A stretch of DNA of 20,956 nt from Purshia tridentata (GCA_003254885.1 QANT01005123.1:1-20956); one strand, 5' to 3'; shown: positions 9,401 through 18,455, numbered from the stretch's first letter. The notes: generated by a model from the sequence alone, not told the origin. Made by a program: numbers and translations.

Positions 9401-12400
9401 AAAGACAGTTTGAAGTCTAAGAAAACTTGTTAAGGAAAATGAACCCGTGGAAAAATGTTGTTCAACTATCTAATATCTACTTACTGATTGTTTGATGGTC
9501 TGCATAGTTTAATTTCATGCTATCTTTGCTAGTTATTTAAGTGCCTCTTCTAACATTAAATGAGCCATTTTTTTTGCCTGTTATATGCTCAATATTTTCT
9601 TAATGGTTGTTTCAGAGTCTGCATAATTTAATTTTCATACTATCTTTGCTTGTTATTTAAGTCTCTTTATTAGCAATAAATTTCAGTTAATGCAACATCG
9701 CATAAGACTGATTGGACTTGGTGATATTACATTTTTATGTTATTTATGGACCTGTAATGTCAACCAGAATGTGGGCTGTTTCCGAATCCATGGTGTTACC
9801 ACACCATGTAAGGATTACCATGCCTTCAGTAAAATTTAAAAAATCTTCTCTTTTCACCTTTTTTTCCTCCCCTTATTCTTTGCACTTTTGATAAATCACT
9901 TTATAGGTCTGGAGATTCGACAGCTCGTATTTGGACCATTGCAGATGGAAGCTCTAGATCTGGTTCACAAAATGGCCCCTTAAATGTGTTGGTGCTGAAG
10001 CATGTTAAGGGTAGAACAAATGAAAAGAGTAAAGATGTCACTACTCTTGACTGGAATGTGAGTTCTGTTATAATGGCCTTATTTTGTGATAACTGTATGG
10101 ATGCACTTTGTTTAGAGGTTTTAAATTTCAACCTGCAAGAAAGCAACTTGTTCTCTGTTCTTTTCTTTGCAAAAGCAGAAGTATAAACATATACAGTTAC
10201 TCCAATATTAAAAGAACTGATAGTCTATGTGCTGCATCACAGCCAAAGGAATTGACTTGAATCTAATGTACAAGAATTTTCATGGTTCCATTTAATTTCA
10301 TGTTGTTATGGAGATAAATATAACGATAATCCTTTCTGATTAGGTTGTTTGTCATAAAACATGTACATTTGAGTCATTTGACATATGGTAAGGGATAAGT
10401 GGCACAACAAGTTGGTGCTGTGTGGTCAATGTTAGACTTTTTAGCTGATGAGGGAGCTAGTAACAGTTTCATACTTTATTAAATGTCGCTTGTTATATTT
10501 CTAGCATGGCAGAAATAAACAAATACCAAGCTTTTGCTCTCACTAGTAACAGTTTCATACTTTATTAAATATTGCTTGTTATATTTCTAGCATAGTAGAA
10601 ATAAACAAATACCATCCTTTTCATCACAAACAAGCATGCTTTTATCTATATAGTGCATAGAGCACTAAGCATCTAATATTGTGGTAGGCTCCTGCGTATA
10701 CTTTTGTCAATTTTTGAAGAATTTTTTCTCCTAATATATATGTAAATAAACCTTTCCCTCATGCAGGGAGAGGGAACTCTGCTTGCAACCGGCTCGTATG
10801 ATGGGCAAGCAAGAATTTGGAGTACAAATGGTAAGCTGATGATTACCTTTACCTTTTTTTTTTCTGTGTCATTTGATTCAGTACTTTTCTTTTACCTTTC
10901 ACCATTGTTTTGGAAGTTTTTCACAACATATTTTCTGGGTGGTGTCTTTGCCCAGGTGAACTAAGAAGTACTTTGAGCAAACATAAAGGACCTATATTCT
11001 CTCTAAAGTGGAACAAAAAAGGAGATTATCTTCTTACAGGAAGCTGTGATAAAACTGCAATAGTGTGGGATGTGAAGGCAGAGGAATCAAAACAACAATT
11101 TGAATTCCATTCAGGTGTCTACTGTCTTATGAAACAGACCAATGTTTTTCTGCTGCTAAAAAGTTGCTGTTTTTGGTTTTTAACGTTTATGTTCTATCAT
11201 TTAGGTCCCACACTTGATGTTGACTGGCGCAACAATGTTTCATTTGCAATGAGCTCCACAGACAATATGATATATGTATGCAAGATTGGGGAAAACCGCC
11301 CTATTAAAACTTTTGCGGGCCATCAGGTATGTTTGTGGATTGGGTGCTCTTGATCAAACGTGATATTAATTACAATTCAAATATTCTATTATACTTGCTG
11401 AGGTAAAAAATATTTTGTTCTTCAAAGAGGCTGGCAAATATGTTTGGTGTAGTTTAGGTTTATGAAAGATCCAGGAATGCCCAATTCAATATGATCATTT
11501 TCGTTTAAGTAAATAATTAAATAGCCCTTGTCTGGCTGAATATGGATTCAAGAGGATCTCAGTATCCTACCTTATAGGATTTTCCTGTTTTGTCAGAGTT
11601 TACACTCCTTTCTTTGATTTAGTCTAGTAGAAAACCCTGACTTTACCAGTTTATTTGACCGCATGTCTGGTTTTAGTTACTAGAATTTACTCGGGTAATA
11701 AAAATGAGTTTACTTGTCTTTATGAAATTTTGGAAAGAGTTACATCTTATTGGCAGGACTATGCACTCTTTAATTCGAGAAGGTACTTGATTTTCCCTGT
11801 TTTTGTGGATAATTAGTGAATTTTTGCTATTTCAGGGTGAAGTTAATTGTGTGAAATGGGATCCAACTGGCACATTGTTGGCTTCATGTTCTGATGATAT
11901 CAGTGCAAAGGTTATTTATGCTACCTTTTCAGTTTTTAGTAAAATTTTTGCATATTATGTGCAATGAGTTGGTAGTTGTTTGTTTGAAACCTCTTTAGTT
12001 TATACCTTTGTTTTTTTTTTTTTTGGCCAGGCTTTTTAGTTTATACCTTATATATATGTATATGTATATAGGCCCCTCCATTGACAGATCCCTCATTTAA
12101 GGTTAAATAAGTATATAAATTTAGTATCAGTTGCAAATTTTTTCTTTCATAAAAACCAAATGACGGATGACATGGAAGTTAATATCTAGATTGTAAAAAG
12201 TAATTGTGATTAATGATGCTTTGTAATAGTTGTTTTCAATTGAACTTGATCTGTTTCATACATGCTTCTTTCCATCAAGAAGATTGTATTTACAACTTAT
12301 ATAAAATTATGGTGTAGATTTGGAGTATGAAGCAGGAAAAGTATGTTCATGATTTAAGAGAGCATTCAAAGGTACTGCTCAGCTGTCATTTCAAGTTTGA

Positions 12401-13586
12401 TTAGTGGGCTTGCAGTTGTGTCTGTGCAATTTTACTTTCTAGGATTCTTAGACACTTAAAAAATTGTATTGCAGGAGATCTACACTATTAGATGGAGTCC
12501 CACTGGGCCAGGAACAAATAACCCTAACCAGCAGTTAGTTCTGGCAAGGTAAATATGCTGCTTCTGAGATGGAGTGAGATTCCGATTGATTTTTTATACT
12601 TGTGTGCATTGCATTGGCTGTAAATTAATTTTTATTTGAATTAATATGTCTTACGGCTGTGAATTTATTTATATTTATGTTTTATGGTTCTAAGTGGTCT
12701 GCGGTTGTGCCTCTTGTACAGTGCATCATTTGACTCAACTGTGAAGCTATGGGATGTGGAACTAGGAAAACTTCTCTGTAGCTTGAATGGACACAGGTAT
12801 GGAGTATCGAAAGATTTTATATAGGCATATGAGAAAGATTATTGCCTAAAAGTAATGTCTAATTATATATATATTTATTGAGAGAGAGAGAGAGAGAGAG
12901 AGATTCAAACATCCGCATATGAGGAAAGAAAAACACTGGCAGACGCATTGCTGCGGCATAACGCCCAATGTTTTTTTGTGTGTCCTCAGGTGCGGACGTT
13001 CGCACCTGTGCCTGACTGTAAAATTCTCTTGCTAGAGACATTGGCACGTCATGATGGTAAAATGTGAATCTGGACCATTGATCAAGTGAATTCACTAACA
13101 TGAGTTTGATACAGTATGTTCAACTTCCACTTTAGATGATTAGTTTATGTTGGTGGACCTGTGTTCACTACTCTGCTTGTCCCAAGTCACAGGAATATAG
13201 ATATTGACTCTGGCTCACTGATACAAATTCTGTTAGTTAATCGAACTTGAGGTCTACTGAAAAAGAGAATAACTTGCTTCCTTTTTAAGCTAAAATATCT
13301 CATACTTTCATTTGTATTATTGTGTCATTACTTTCATTTGCATTAATACTTTGATTGAATCAACAGGGATCCTGTTTACTCTGTCGCATTTAGTCCAAGT
13401 GGTGAATATTTGGCCAGTGGATCTCTTGATAAATCCATGCATATCTGGTCATTGAAGGAAGGTAAGATAGTGAAGACGTACACTGGAAATGGAGGTATAT
13501 TTGAAGTCTGCTGGAACAAGGAGGGTAACAAAATTGCTGCTTGTTTTGCCAACAATACTGTTTGTGTTTTGGATTTCAGAATGTGA
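6418..13586 (+). CDS. HOS15: HOS15-type LisH/WD40 repeat protein (TBL1 family), 14 exons
   Basis: Plant relative of animal TBL1/TBL1XR1. In Arabidopsis HOS15 acts in the nucleus with histone deacetylases (HDA9) and as a substrate receptor for CUL4-DDB1, in cold response and flowering. Exons: 6418-6478, 7580-7725, 7842-8181, 8946-9034, 9163-9209, 9907-10057, 10767-10830, 10956-11114, 11205-11326, 11836-11910, 12318-12371, 12475-12548, 12722-12796, 13367-13586. All junctions are GT-AG and keep frame, giving 1677 nt and 558 residues. Seen: LisH (about 5-37; [14 protein letters not shown]), conserved segment [13 protein letters not shown] (from about 74), a K/E/R-rich coiled coil (about 95-165), then WD40 blades from [13 protein letters not shown] (about 205) to the C-terminal VLDFRM. 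I count eight blades, ending in signatures such as ARIW, VWD, KLWD and HIW. The charged region is shorter than in Arabidopsis (613 residues by memory), explaining the length. It looks intact; orthology is very likely. Confidence 0.95.
6600..6895. mobile_element. MITE in HOS15 intron 1 (Tourist/PIF-Harbinger-like ends)
   Basis: A 296-bp element with long terminal inverted repeats. The left end 6600-6664 and the reverse complement of 6831-6895 align without gaps over 65 bases with 14 mismatches (about 78% identity by hand), and most mismatches are transitions. The ends read GGCTTTGTTTGG and GGCCTCGTTTGG, like the GG(C/S)...GTTTGG ends of Tourist-type PIF/Harbinger MITEs. The left flank is TTA, the expected target site; the right flank is TAG, so the duplication is imperfect. 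It has no coding capacity, which makes it non-autonomous and, with this divergence, old. Confidence 0.85.
7040..7430. repeat. GGTTT/AAACC-rich repeat-like block in HOS15 intron 1
   Basis: The left half is rich in TTTGGTTTTGGTAA-type strings and the right half in ACCAAAA and AAACCGAA-type strings, so the two halves are loosely complementary. This pattern is common in old plant inverted-repeat or foldback elements, but I could not define ends or a target-site duplication. Small ORFs on the minus strand across it are composition artefacts. Confidence 0.35.
8847..8868. repeat. (TC)n microsatellite in HOS15 intron 3
   Basis: About 11 uninterrupted TC units. It lies in the 764-bp intron 8182-8945, well away from the acceptor at 8944-8945. 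Confidence 0.95.
9486..9680. repeat. Diverged direct duplication in HOS15 intron 5
   Basis: Two copies, about 9486-9560 and 9605-9680, at a period of about 120 bp. Shared blocks include GTCTGCATA, TTTAATTT, CTATCTTTGCT and GTTATTTAAGT. The copies differ at many bases and by a 1-base indel, so the duplication is older than the one in intron 6. Confidence 0.8.
10457..10614. repeat. Recent direct duplication in HOS15 intron 6
   Basis: Two 72-bp copies, 10457-10528 and 10543-10614, separated by 14 bp. They match at 68 of 72 positions. In all four differences copy 1 has C or G where copy 2 has T or A. Confidence 0.93.
12880..12902. repeat. (GA)n microsatellite in HOS15 intron 13
   Basis: About 11 uninterrupted GA units, preceded by a short AT run (about 12863-12874). 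It lies at the left edge of a stretch of unusually GC-rich intron sequence. Confidence 0.95.
12987..13008. repeat. GC-rich hairpin in HOS15 intron 13
   Basis: Perfect 8-bp arms CAGGTGCG and CGCACCTG around a 6-nt loop. The surrounding 12945-13020 is much richer in GC and CpG than the rest of the intron, which suggests an inserted element of unknown type. No outer inverted repeats were found. Confidence 0.7.
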
Positions 13587-14395
13587 TTCTGAAATGCTAA
13601 ACAATATTGTATTGAGAATTAGCTAGCCATCAAATCTCTACCGTAGATTAGTTTATATTGATTGGGATGGGTGAAAAGTGTATTTTTAGGTGGATAGTTT
13701 TTCATTTTAACCATAGATGAAGGTACCGCTCACTAATTTTCATTCAGTTTTTAAGGTAGTGCCTCCTATGGTATTGTCAACCAGGCTTATGCTTTCTAGA
13801 AGAGCATGTACAGAATTATTCCTTGTTAATGGAGCTTTATGGTGAATTATTCCTTCACTTTGACCACTTGTTATGATCCTGTTTGTCGGATGAAAATGAG
13901 GACATGCCCGCATGATATCAGCTGGCCAATATATCATTGTGCATTTCTATCTAAATTTGAACCAAACCAAACTGCACTCCCTAGTAATCTCCACTAGAGC
14001 ATGAGCGTTGAACCATTCACAAAGTAGGGAGACCTGTTTCTGTCGCTCATTACAATCTTACAGTGATTCACAAAGTATAGGTTGCATGTTCTTCTAATTT
14101 CATTTGGTTTCCTGACGATTTACCTTCAATTCTGATTCGAAGTGGAGTGTGGTTGGTCCGAGTTGCATAAATTAGTGAAATTGTCTTAAAAAGAGGCAGA
14201 TATCTGTGAGATTAAAACCATGGTTAATTAGGTGCATTGCTTGGATTCCAAAATCTAAGTTTTGATTGAAGGTGAAGATTTGTTCCACAAGTATTGGAAC
14301 ACATAAAGGGAGAGAAGAATGTGATACAAGATATGATGACACTGCCAAAATTTTCTGAAGAGGAGCAAAGGAAGCCAGATTGATTGTATTTCTAT
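13587..14395. other. Convergent spacer between HOS15 and the PPR gene
   Basis: About 810 bp holding the 3' UTRs of two convergent genes. It contains no intact ORF of interest. The one structured item is the relic of a DYW tail at 13982-14070. No canonical AATAAA clearly marks either 3' end. Confidence 0.6.
13982..14070 (-). pseudogene. Relic of a DYW-domain C-terminus, duplicate of the PPR gene tail
   Basis: Read on the minus strand this segment aligns with the last about 28 codons of the PPR gene (14396-14480): KIVM.DRNR, then a changed F-H-H region, NGS, then an insertion of about 5-6 bases and GGAGATTACT at the very end. The insertion breaks the frame and a TAG occurs just before the final residues. 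Homology stops abruptly upstream: there is no trace of the CxxC or HSE parts. It is a short decayed duplicate about 330 bp downstream of the real gene's stop. Confidence 0.8.
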
Positions 14396-16258
14396 TCACC
14401 AGTAATCTCCACAAGAGCATGAACCATTCTCAAAGTGGTGAAACCTATTTCTATCCCTCATCACAATCTTACGTCCAGTGATTTTTGAAATCAACTTGGT
14501 CACAGAATGGCAATCCGAGCAAACCCGCAGGTTTTTCACGATTTTGATTGTAGTTCCAGGTTGAGTACTTATCAGCCCGAAAGCAATAGCAAGCTTCTCA
14601 CTGTGAACTTCAAGGCATTGCTCTTTTTCTCTCTCCTCCAAATCATGTAATACAGTATCTATTTGTGGGGTGTAGCCATGAGCCTTGAGCCAACGGTTCA
14701 TCTCCTCGATCATCGCATATATTTCCTTGCTCCTCGAGCTTCTCCTATCCCCTGCAAGGAACTCATGTACCTTATTATTCACTTCAATTGAGCTACAACC
14801 AGGCTCCTTTTGAATCCCACTGTTTTTCATCAAGGCCCTCACCCTTGCCACCCCATCCCAGTTCCCAGCTGCGGCGTAGATATTAGAAAGAAGTATATAT
14901 GTTCCTGAATTCGCAAGATTCTGGCTAACGAGAAACTCTGCTATCTCTTGTCCCAAAGCAATGTGACCATGGAGTCTACAAGCCCCAAGTAAAGTTCCCC
15001 ATAAGACAGGATCAGGCTCAATCCTCATGTTCTTGACAAAATCATATGCTTCTTCTAGCTGCCCAGCACGGCTGAGAAGATTTACCATACACCCATAATG
15101 CTCAATCTTTGGTTCAATCCCGTATTCCTCATTCATTGAACTGAAAAAGGCCCATCCCTCGCTGACCAGACCAGCATAACCACAAGCAGTCAAAACACCA
15201 ATGAAGGTTATATCAGTAGGTTGGTAACCATTTCTACACATTTCAAGGAACAACTGCAATGCATCTTGGCTAAATCCGTGCATTGCATATACTACAATCA
15301 TCGAATTCCAAGCAACAACATCCTTCCCGTCAATCCTATCAAAAACCAGGCGTGCATCCTCCCAACTACCACATTTACTATACATGTCAATCAAAGCAGT
15401 ACCCACATGAACATTGACTTGAATTCCATTATTTTCAATGTAAGAATGAAGCCATCGACCAGACTCAAGAGCTCCGAGCTGCCCACAAGCAGAGAGCAAA
15501 GAGAGTACAGTCACTTCATTAGGCTTAATCTTCGCCACCAGCATTTTCCTAAAGAGCAACAGAGCCTCATTTGGCATCCCATGCTGCGTATACCCATCAA
15601 TCATCACATTCCAACACACCACATCTCTGTCCTCCATTCCATCAAACAACACACGGGCCTCGTCAAGCTCTCCTTGCTTCGCATAGCAAGTGATCATCGC
15701 AGTCAAAGAAACCAAGCTCTTCTCAGGCATAGTATCAAACAACTGTCTTGCAGACACGAAATCACCGGCTCTCGCATAAACATCGACAAGACCAGTCCTT
15801 ACGTACAAATCCGAATCAAACCCATATTTAATCGTCTGGCAATGGAGGGCTTTTCCGGGTTCAAGCGGGCAATATTTCATGAGGGCTGAGAAGGTGAAAC
15901 AATTGGGTTCGACGCCATTGGTGAGCATTTGGGTATAGTACAGGAGGGCCGGGTCATGAAGACCCTTTTGGGCATGACTATTGATAATGGCAGTCCAGAA
16001 GAAGACACTGGGGTTATGGGTCCGGTGGAAAAGGGCAACGGAGTAGTCGAGGCGGCCGAAGGAGGCGTAAGAGCGTTGGAGCTTAAAGTTAAGGATTGGG
16101 TGGTCATGGAGGCCGTGGCGTAGGAGGAGGGCGTGGGTTTGGAGAAGGTGGTTGATGGACTTCGACTTGTCGATTAGGAATGTGAGTCTGTCGACTGATG
16201 GTGGCTGGTGGTGAGTGGGTGTCGTGGTGATGACGAAAGGGGTGGTTGAGGAGGTCAT
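14396..16258 (-). CDS. ELI1: PLS-class PPR protein with E and DYW domains, ELI1-like
   Basis: Predicted organellar C-to-U RNA editing factor. PPR motifs read the RNA and the DYW domain is a zinc-dependent cytidine deaminase. The gene is one uninterrupted exon of 620 codons, typical for PPR genes. The Ser/Thr-rich start (MTSSTTPFVITTTPT) fits an organelle targeting peptide. PLS repeats run from about 70 to 390 (for example VCWNVMIDGYTQHG, VAWNSMIVVYAMHG), E-type motifs from about 392 to 485, and the DYW domain begins at the PG box (486-487). Catalytic and zinc residues are present: HSE 552-554, Cys580-x-x-Cys583, a His607-His608 pair, Cys614 and Cys616, ending exactly in DYW. The closest match I remember is Arabidopsis ELI1 (At4g37380), a chloroplast editing factor linked to ndhB; I do not assert the site here. 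Sequence looks fully functional. Orthology is likely but unproven because the family is large. Confidence 0.93.
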   Translation of the reverse strand: MTSSTTPFVITTTPTHHQPPSVDRLTFLIDKSKSINHLLQTHALLLRHGLHDHPILNFKLQRSYASFGRLDYSVALFHRTHNPSVFFWTAIINSHAQKGLHDPALLYYTQMLTNGVEPNCFTFSALMKYCPLEPGKALHCQTIKYGFDSDLYVRTGLVDVYARAGDFVSARQLFDTMPEKSLVSLTAMITCYAKQGELDEARVLFDGMEDRDVVCWNVMIDGYTQHGMPNEALLLFRKMLVAKIKPNEVTVLSLLSACGQLGALESGRWLHSYIENNGIQVNVHVGTALIDMYSKCGSWEDARLVFDRIDGKDVVAWNSMIVVYAMHGFSQDALQLFLEMCRNGYQPTDITFIGVLTACGYAGLVSEGWAFFSSMNEEYGIEPKIEHYGCMVNLLSRAGQLEEAYDFVKNMRIEPDPVLWGTLLGACRLHGHIALGQEIAEFLVSQNLANSGTYILLSNIYAAAGNWDGVARVRALMKNSGIQKEPGCSSIEVNNKVHEFLAGDRRSSRSKEIYAMIEEMNRWLKAHGYTPQIDTVLHDLEEREKEQCLEVHSEKLAIAFGLISTQPGTTIKIVKNLRVCSDCHSVTKLISKITGRKIVMRDRNRFHHFENGSCSCGDYW

Positions 16259-16363
16259 GTTATTGCTAACGGTTTATCAAACATTTGGCGCCATAAGTTA
16301 TTTATTATATTGCTTTGTGTTGCAATGAGCTAAATTTGACACCAAATGTAATAGAGAAAACAT
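16259..16363. promoter_or_regulatory. Shared 105-bp region between the PPR start and tRNA-Phe
   Basis: The PPR gene runs left and the tRNA runs right from this gap. The PPR 5' leader, and probably its promoter, must therefore lie in or beyond the tRNA gene. No TATA box on the minus strand is obvious here. The first bases before the tRNA are A-rich, which is usual for plant tRNA genes. Confidence 0.5.
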
Positions 16364-16368
16364 GCGGG

Positions 16369-16411
<43 letters not shown>

Positions 16412-16436
16412 AGGTGTTCGATCCACCTTCACCGCA
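16364..16436 (+). tRNA. tRNA-Phe (anticodon GAA)
   Basis: A 73-nt cloverleaf without intron or encoded CCA, as in nuclear genes. Acceptor 5' strand GCGGGGA, D-stem GCTC/GAGC, anticodon stem TCAGA/TCTGA with loop CTGAAGA (GAA at 16397-16399), T-stem AGGTG/CACCT with loop TTCGATC, discriminator A. It matches the plant cytosolic tRNA-Phe I remember except in the T-stem, where two base pairs are changed in a compensated way. A G5-A68 mismatch is visible in the acceptor stem; I recall it as also present in the usual plant sequence. Internal A box (TAGCTCAGTTGG) and B box (GTGTTCGATCC) are present, so Pol III transcription is expected. Confidence 0.96.
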
Positions 16437-16443
16437 TTATTTA

Positions 16444-16447
16444 TTTT
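16444..16447 (+). terminator. Pol III T-run terminator of tRNA-Phe
   Basis: First run of four T residues, 8 nt after the tRNA 3' end. This is the usual minimal Pol III stop and would leave a short trailer for removal. Confidence 0.7.
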
Positions 16448-17399
16448 ATCGACAAAATTTTGGCTAATTGCTATTTTTACTTTCCAAAATGTGCTAATGT
16501 AACACTTGCCTATATATTCCATCTATTTTTATTTTTTTTTTGTGATATTTGCGCACAAAGTGTAAAGTTTGCGTGATAAATGTGTAAAATAGTCTTTTAT
16601 TTATTTACTTTTTTCAAAATACTCAAAAGTTTTTGGGGTGGTTTTAAAATTTTAAGAACAAAATGTATGTTTGTTTCAAGTTTTCATCAAAGAAAAATGC
16701 TAAGAGTCCCAACTTTTGTTTCTCACCTTATGTATCATCACTTTATTGGATATAGTTCTTTTTTTTCTTTTAGGATTTTTTAGTATGTATCATCACTTTA
16801 CTAGATATGGTTCTTTCTTTTCTTTTAGAGTTTTTTAGTAATTTTTAGTGTTTGGAGCACACTTCAAAGAAAATTTATACACATTTTTTTATATACTACA
16901 CTACCCTCTACTTTAGTTTTTAAATTACAAGTTTAGTCCAATACAAACATATCATAGCTCGTTTGGACTGCTAGAAAGGACTAAACGTGACACAATAGTT
17001 AAAATTAGTTTGAGGCAGTTTTTTGGTGGAGGAAGAAGAGGTAAAGATGGCCAAACGTTTGTCCAAAAGAGCTTAGGACATTGTTCTCTTCGACCATATG
17101 GATTATCTCAAGACAAAATTCCTACCGAACTTGCTTTTGCTATCTTTACTTTATTTTTCTCTTTCTTTTTCTCCATAAATGGTGTGAGACTTATAACTCT
17201 AGTGGCTGAGAGTATTTATAATCTCTCTAATATTGTTAATAAAAAATAGCGACAATTGGCCTTGTCGTTAGTCATATTGTTAATAAATGGGTATATATAC
17301 TTATTTTTACTATTTCTCTCATCACGTCACTAAATACGTGATACGAGATATAAACAAATGAGTGGAAACCCGCAATGGGTTCATGAGTATGAAGTGTAC
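16448..17399. other. AT-rich intergenic region, no gene supported
   Basis: Contains several small ORFs on the plus strand (for example 16580-16783 and 17010-17249) that have biased composition and no recognisable motif. It holds a 55-bp tandem duplication (16729-16838). Near 17230-17287 a 14-bp direct repeat (ATATTGTTAATAAA) flanks a 30-bp spacer that contains a hairpin. Confidence 0.6.
16729..16838. repeat. Two-copy 55-bp tandem repeat
   Basis: Copies 16729-16783 and 16784-16838 abut head to tail and match at about 49 of 55 positions. Each begins TATGTATCATCACTTTA and ends TTTTTTAG. Confidence 0.92.
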
Positions 17400-17580
17400 A
17401 TTGCTTTTAATGGGCTAACCCGGATCTTGGGCCAGCATCCCTGTTTTAATGTAAGAAACCAACTGGCTCGATCCTGTAGAAACAATCTAAAACTGGCCCA
17501 ATGATTCTGCAACTGTAAGATGGTTTTTTTGGTTAGTGTTCAATTCCAGAAACCCTAAAACCCCTCTTCACAGAGCAAAC
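17400..17580 (+). promoter_or_regulatory. Site II and telo-box promoter of the NFD6-like gene
   Basis: Three site II-type elements (TGGGCT 17411-17416, TGGGCC 17428-17433, GGCCCA 17495-17500) precede a telo-box AAACCCTAA at 17550-17558, close to the ATG at 17581. This pairing is well known in promoters of plant nuclear genes for mitochondrial and ribosomal proteins. No TATA box is seen. Confidence 0.65.
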
Positions 17581-18455
17581 ATGGCATGGCGGAGTGGGTC
17601 ATCGCTGTCAAGGTCACTGATCTCAACCGCAAGATCTTCAATCCGATCGTCTCCATCAATCTCGTCCCTTCCTCGCTTTCCGCTTCGTAACCTCGGCGCC
17701 AGCTCTCGCCGCACCCTCTTCTCTCTCCCTGTTAATGTAGGACAATTAGCCTGCGCACAGTCTCTTTTGCCGTTGCACAGCGCCATAGCCTCGGCTTGTC
17801 TCACGAGCCACATCACTGTTGAAGCGCGCGCTTGTCGCGAGTTGTCTCAGGGTTCGTAATTTCATTGTTAGTAATCTCATCTGTGTGCTAGATGCTCTTC
17901 CTTTTTTAATAAATTTTTAATTTCAATGAGACAACTTTTAGTTTGTTATTCATTTGCTTCATATTGTGTACCAACCATATTTCTTTTGACTGTTTACGTA
18001 ATTTAGAAGTGGGGGTTGTCATGCTAAGGAATTTCAAATGAATACAAAAAAGAAAATTGAGAACTATGAATACATTGTGTATGCTCCACTTCCTGAACAG
18101 TCTGTTTGATGGGGTTTTCTGAAGCTTGTAATTCTCATGCTGGCTTATGTGTTATGTCAACCCTATTATTGTTTGGAACCCATTATTTGATGGAGTTTCT
18201 AAATGTTGAAATTAAATCGTCTCTGTTGTATTTAGCATTGTTTCTCTTCATCTTTATATGTCTAAATCTTCCTGCAATTGACATAATTGTGACCGCTAGC
18301 TATCATCGAATTATAATGTATGATCTCAAGTGAATACTTGTTGGGTTATCTGATTCCGACTCAAATAAGCCCCTTTTCGACTATTTACTTAAGTAGTGTC
18401 TGTTTACATCTACATATCAACTTATTGGTCTTCTGGGTGTGCTGTAGGTACTTGA
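17581..18455 (+). CDS. NFD6-like small mitochondrial protein (two coding exons)
   Basis: Resembles plant small proteins named NUCLEAR FUSION DEFECTIVE 6-like, mitochondrial; their biochemical role is unknown. Exon 1 is 17581-17851 and exon 2 coding is 18448-18455, giving 92 residues. The Ser/Arg-rich N-terminus (MAWRSGSSLSRSLISTARSS) fits a mitochondrial presequence, followed by RRTLFSL, then the family core QSLLPLHSAIASACLTSHI and the tail ELSQGT. The start is the first in-frame ATG after the telo-box. The intron 17852-18447 (GTTCGT...GTAG) splits the GGT codon in phase 1; joining gives GGT-ACT-TGA, which restores the family ending ELS(H/Q)GT. Unspliced RNA would read GGT-TCG-TAA instead, so the protein differs by one residue. 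The donor is weak, so the intron needs transcript support. Further 3' UTR exons may exist (possible donor after ACATCAG near 18498). Confidence 0.75.

Noticed and set aside
9901-10146. Minus-strand ORF over HOS15 exon 6
   Set aside because: Antisense to a conserved WD40 exon and not similar to a known protein.
12987-13008. Hairpin considered as a transcription terminator or miRNA stem
   Set aside because: The arms are only 8 bp and lie inside an intron of a eukaryotic gene, too short for a miRNA precursor.
15221-15889. 222-codon plus-strand reading frame
   Set aside because: It is antisense to the well-supported PPR gene and its peptide has no family features.
17010-17249. 79-codon plus-strand ORF beginning with MRQFFGGGRRGKDG
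   Set aside because: It has a plausible start but no recognisable domain, biased composition, and no promoter or splice context. I keep it as intergenic DNA.
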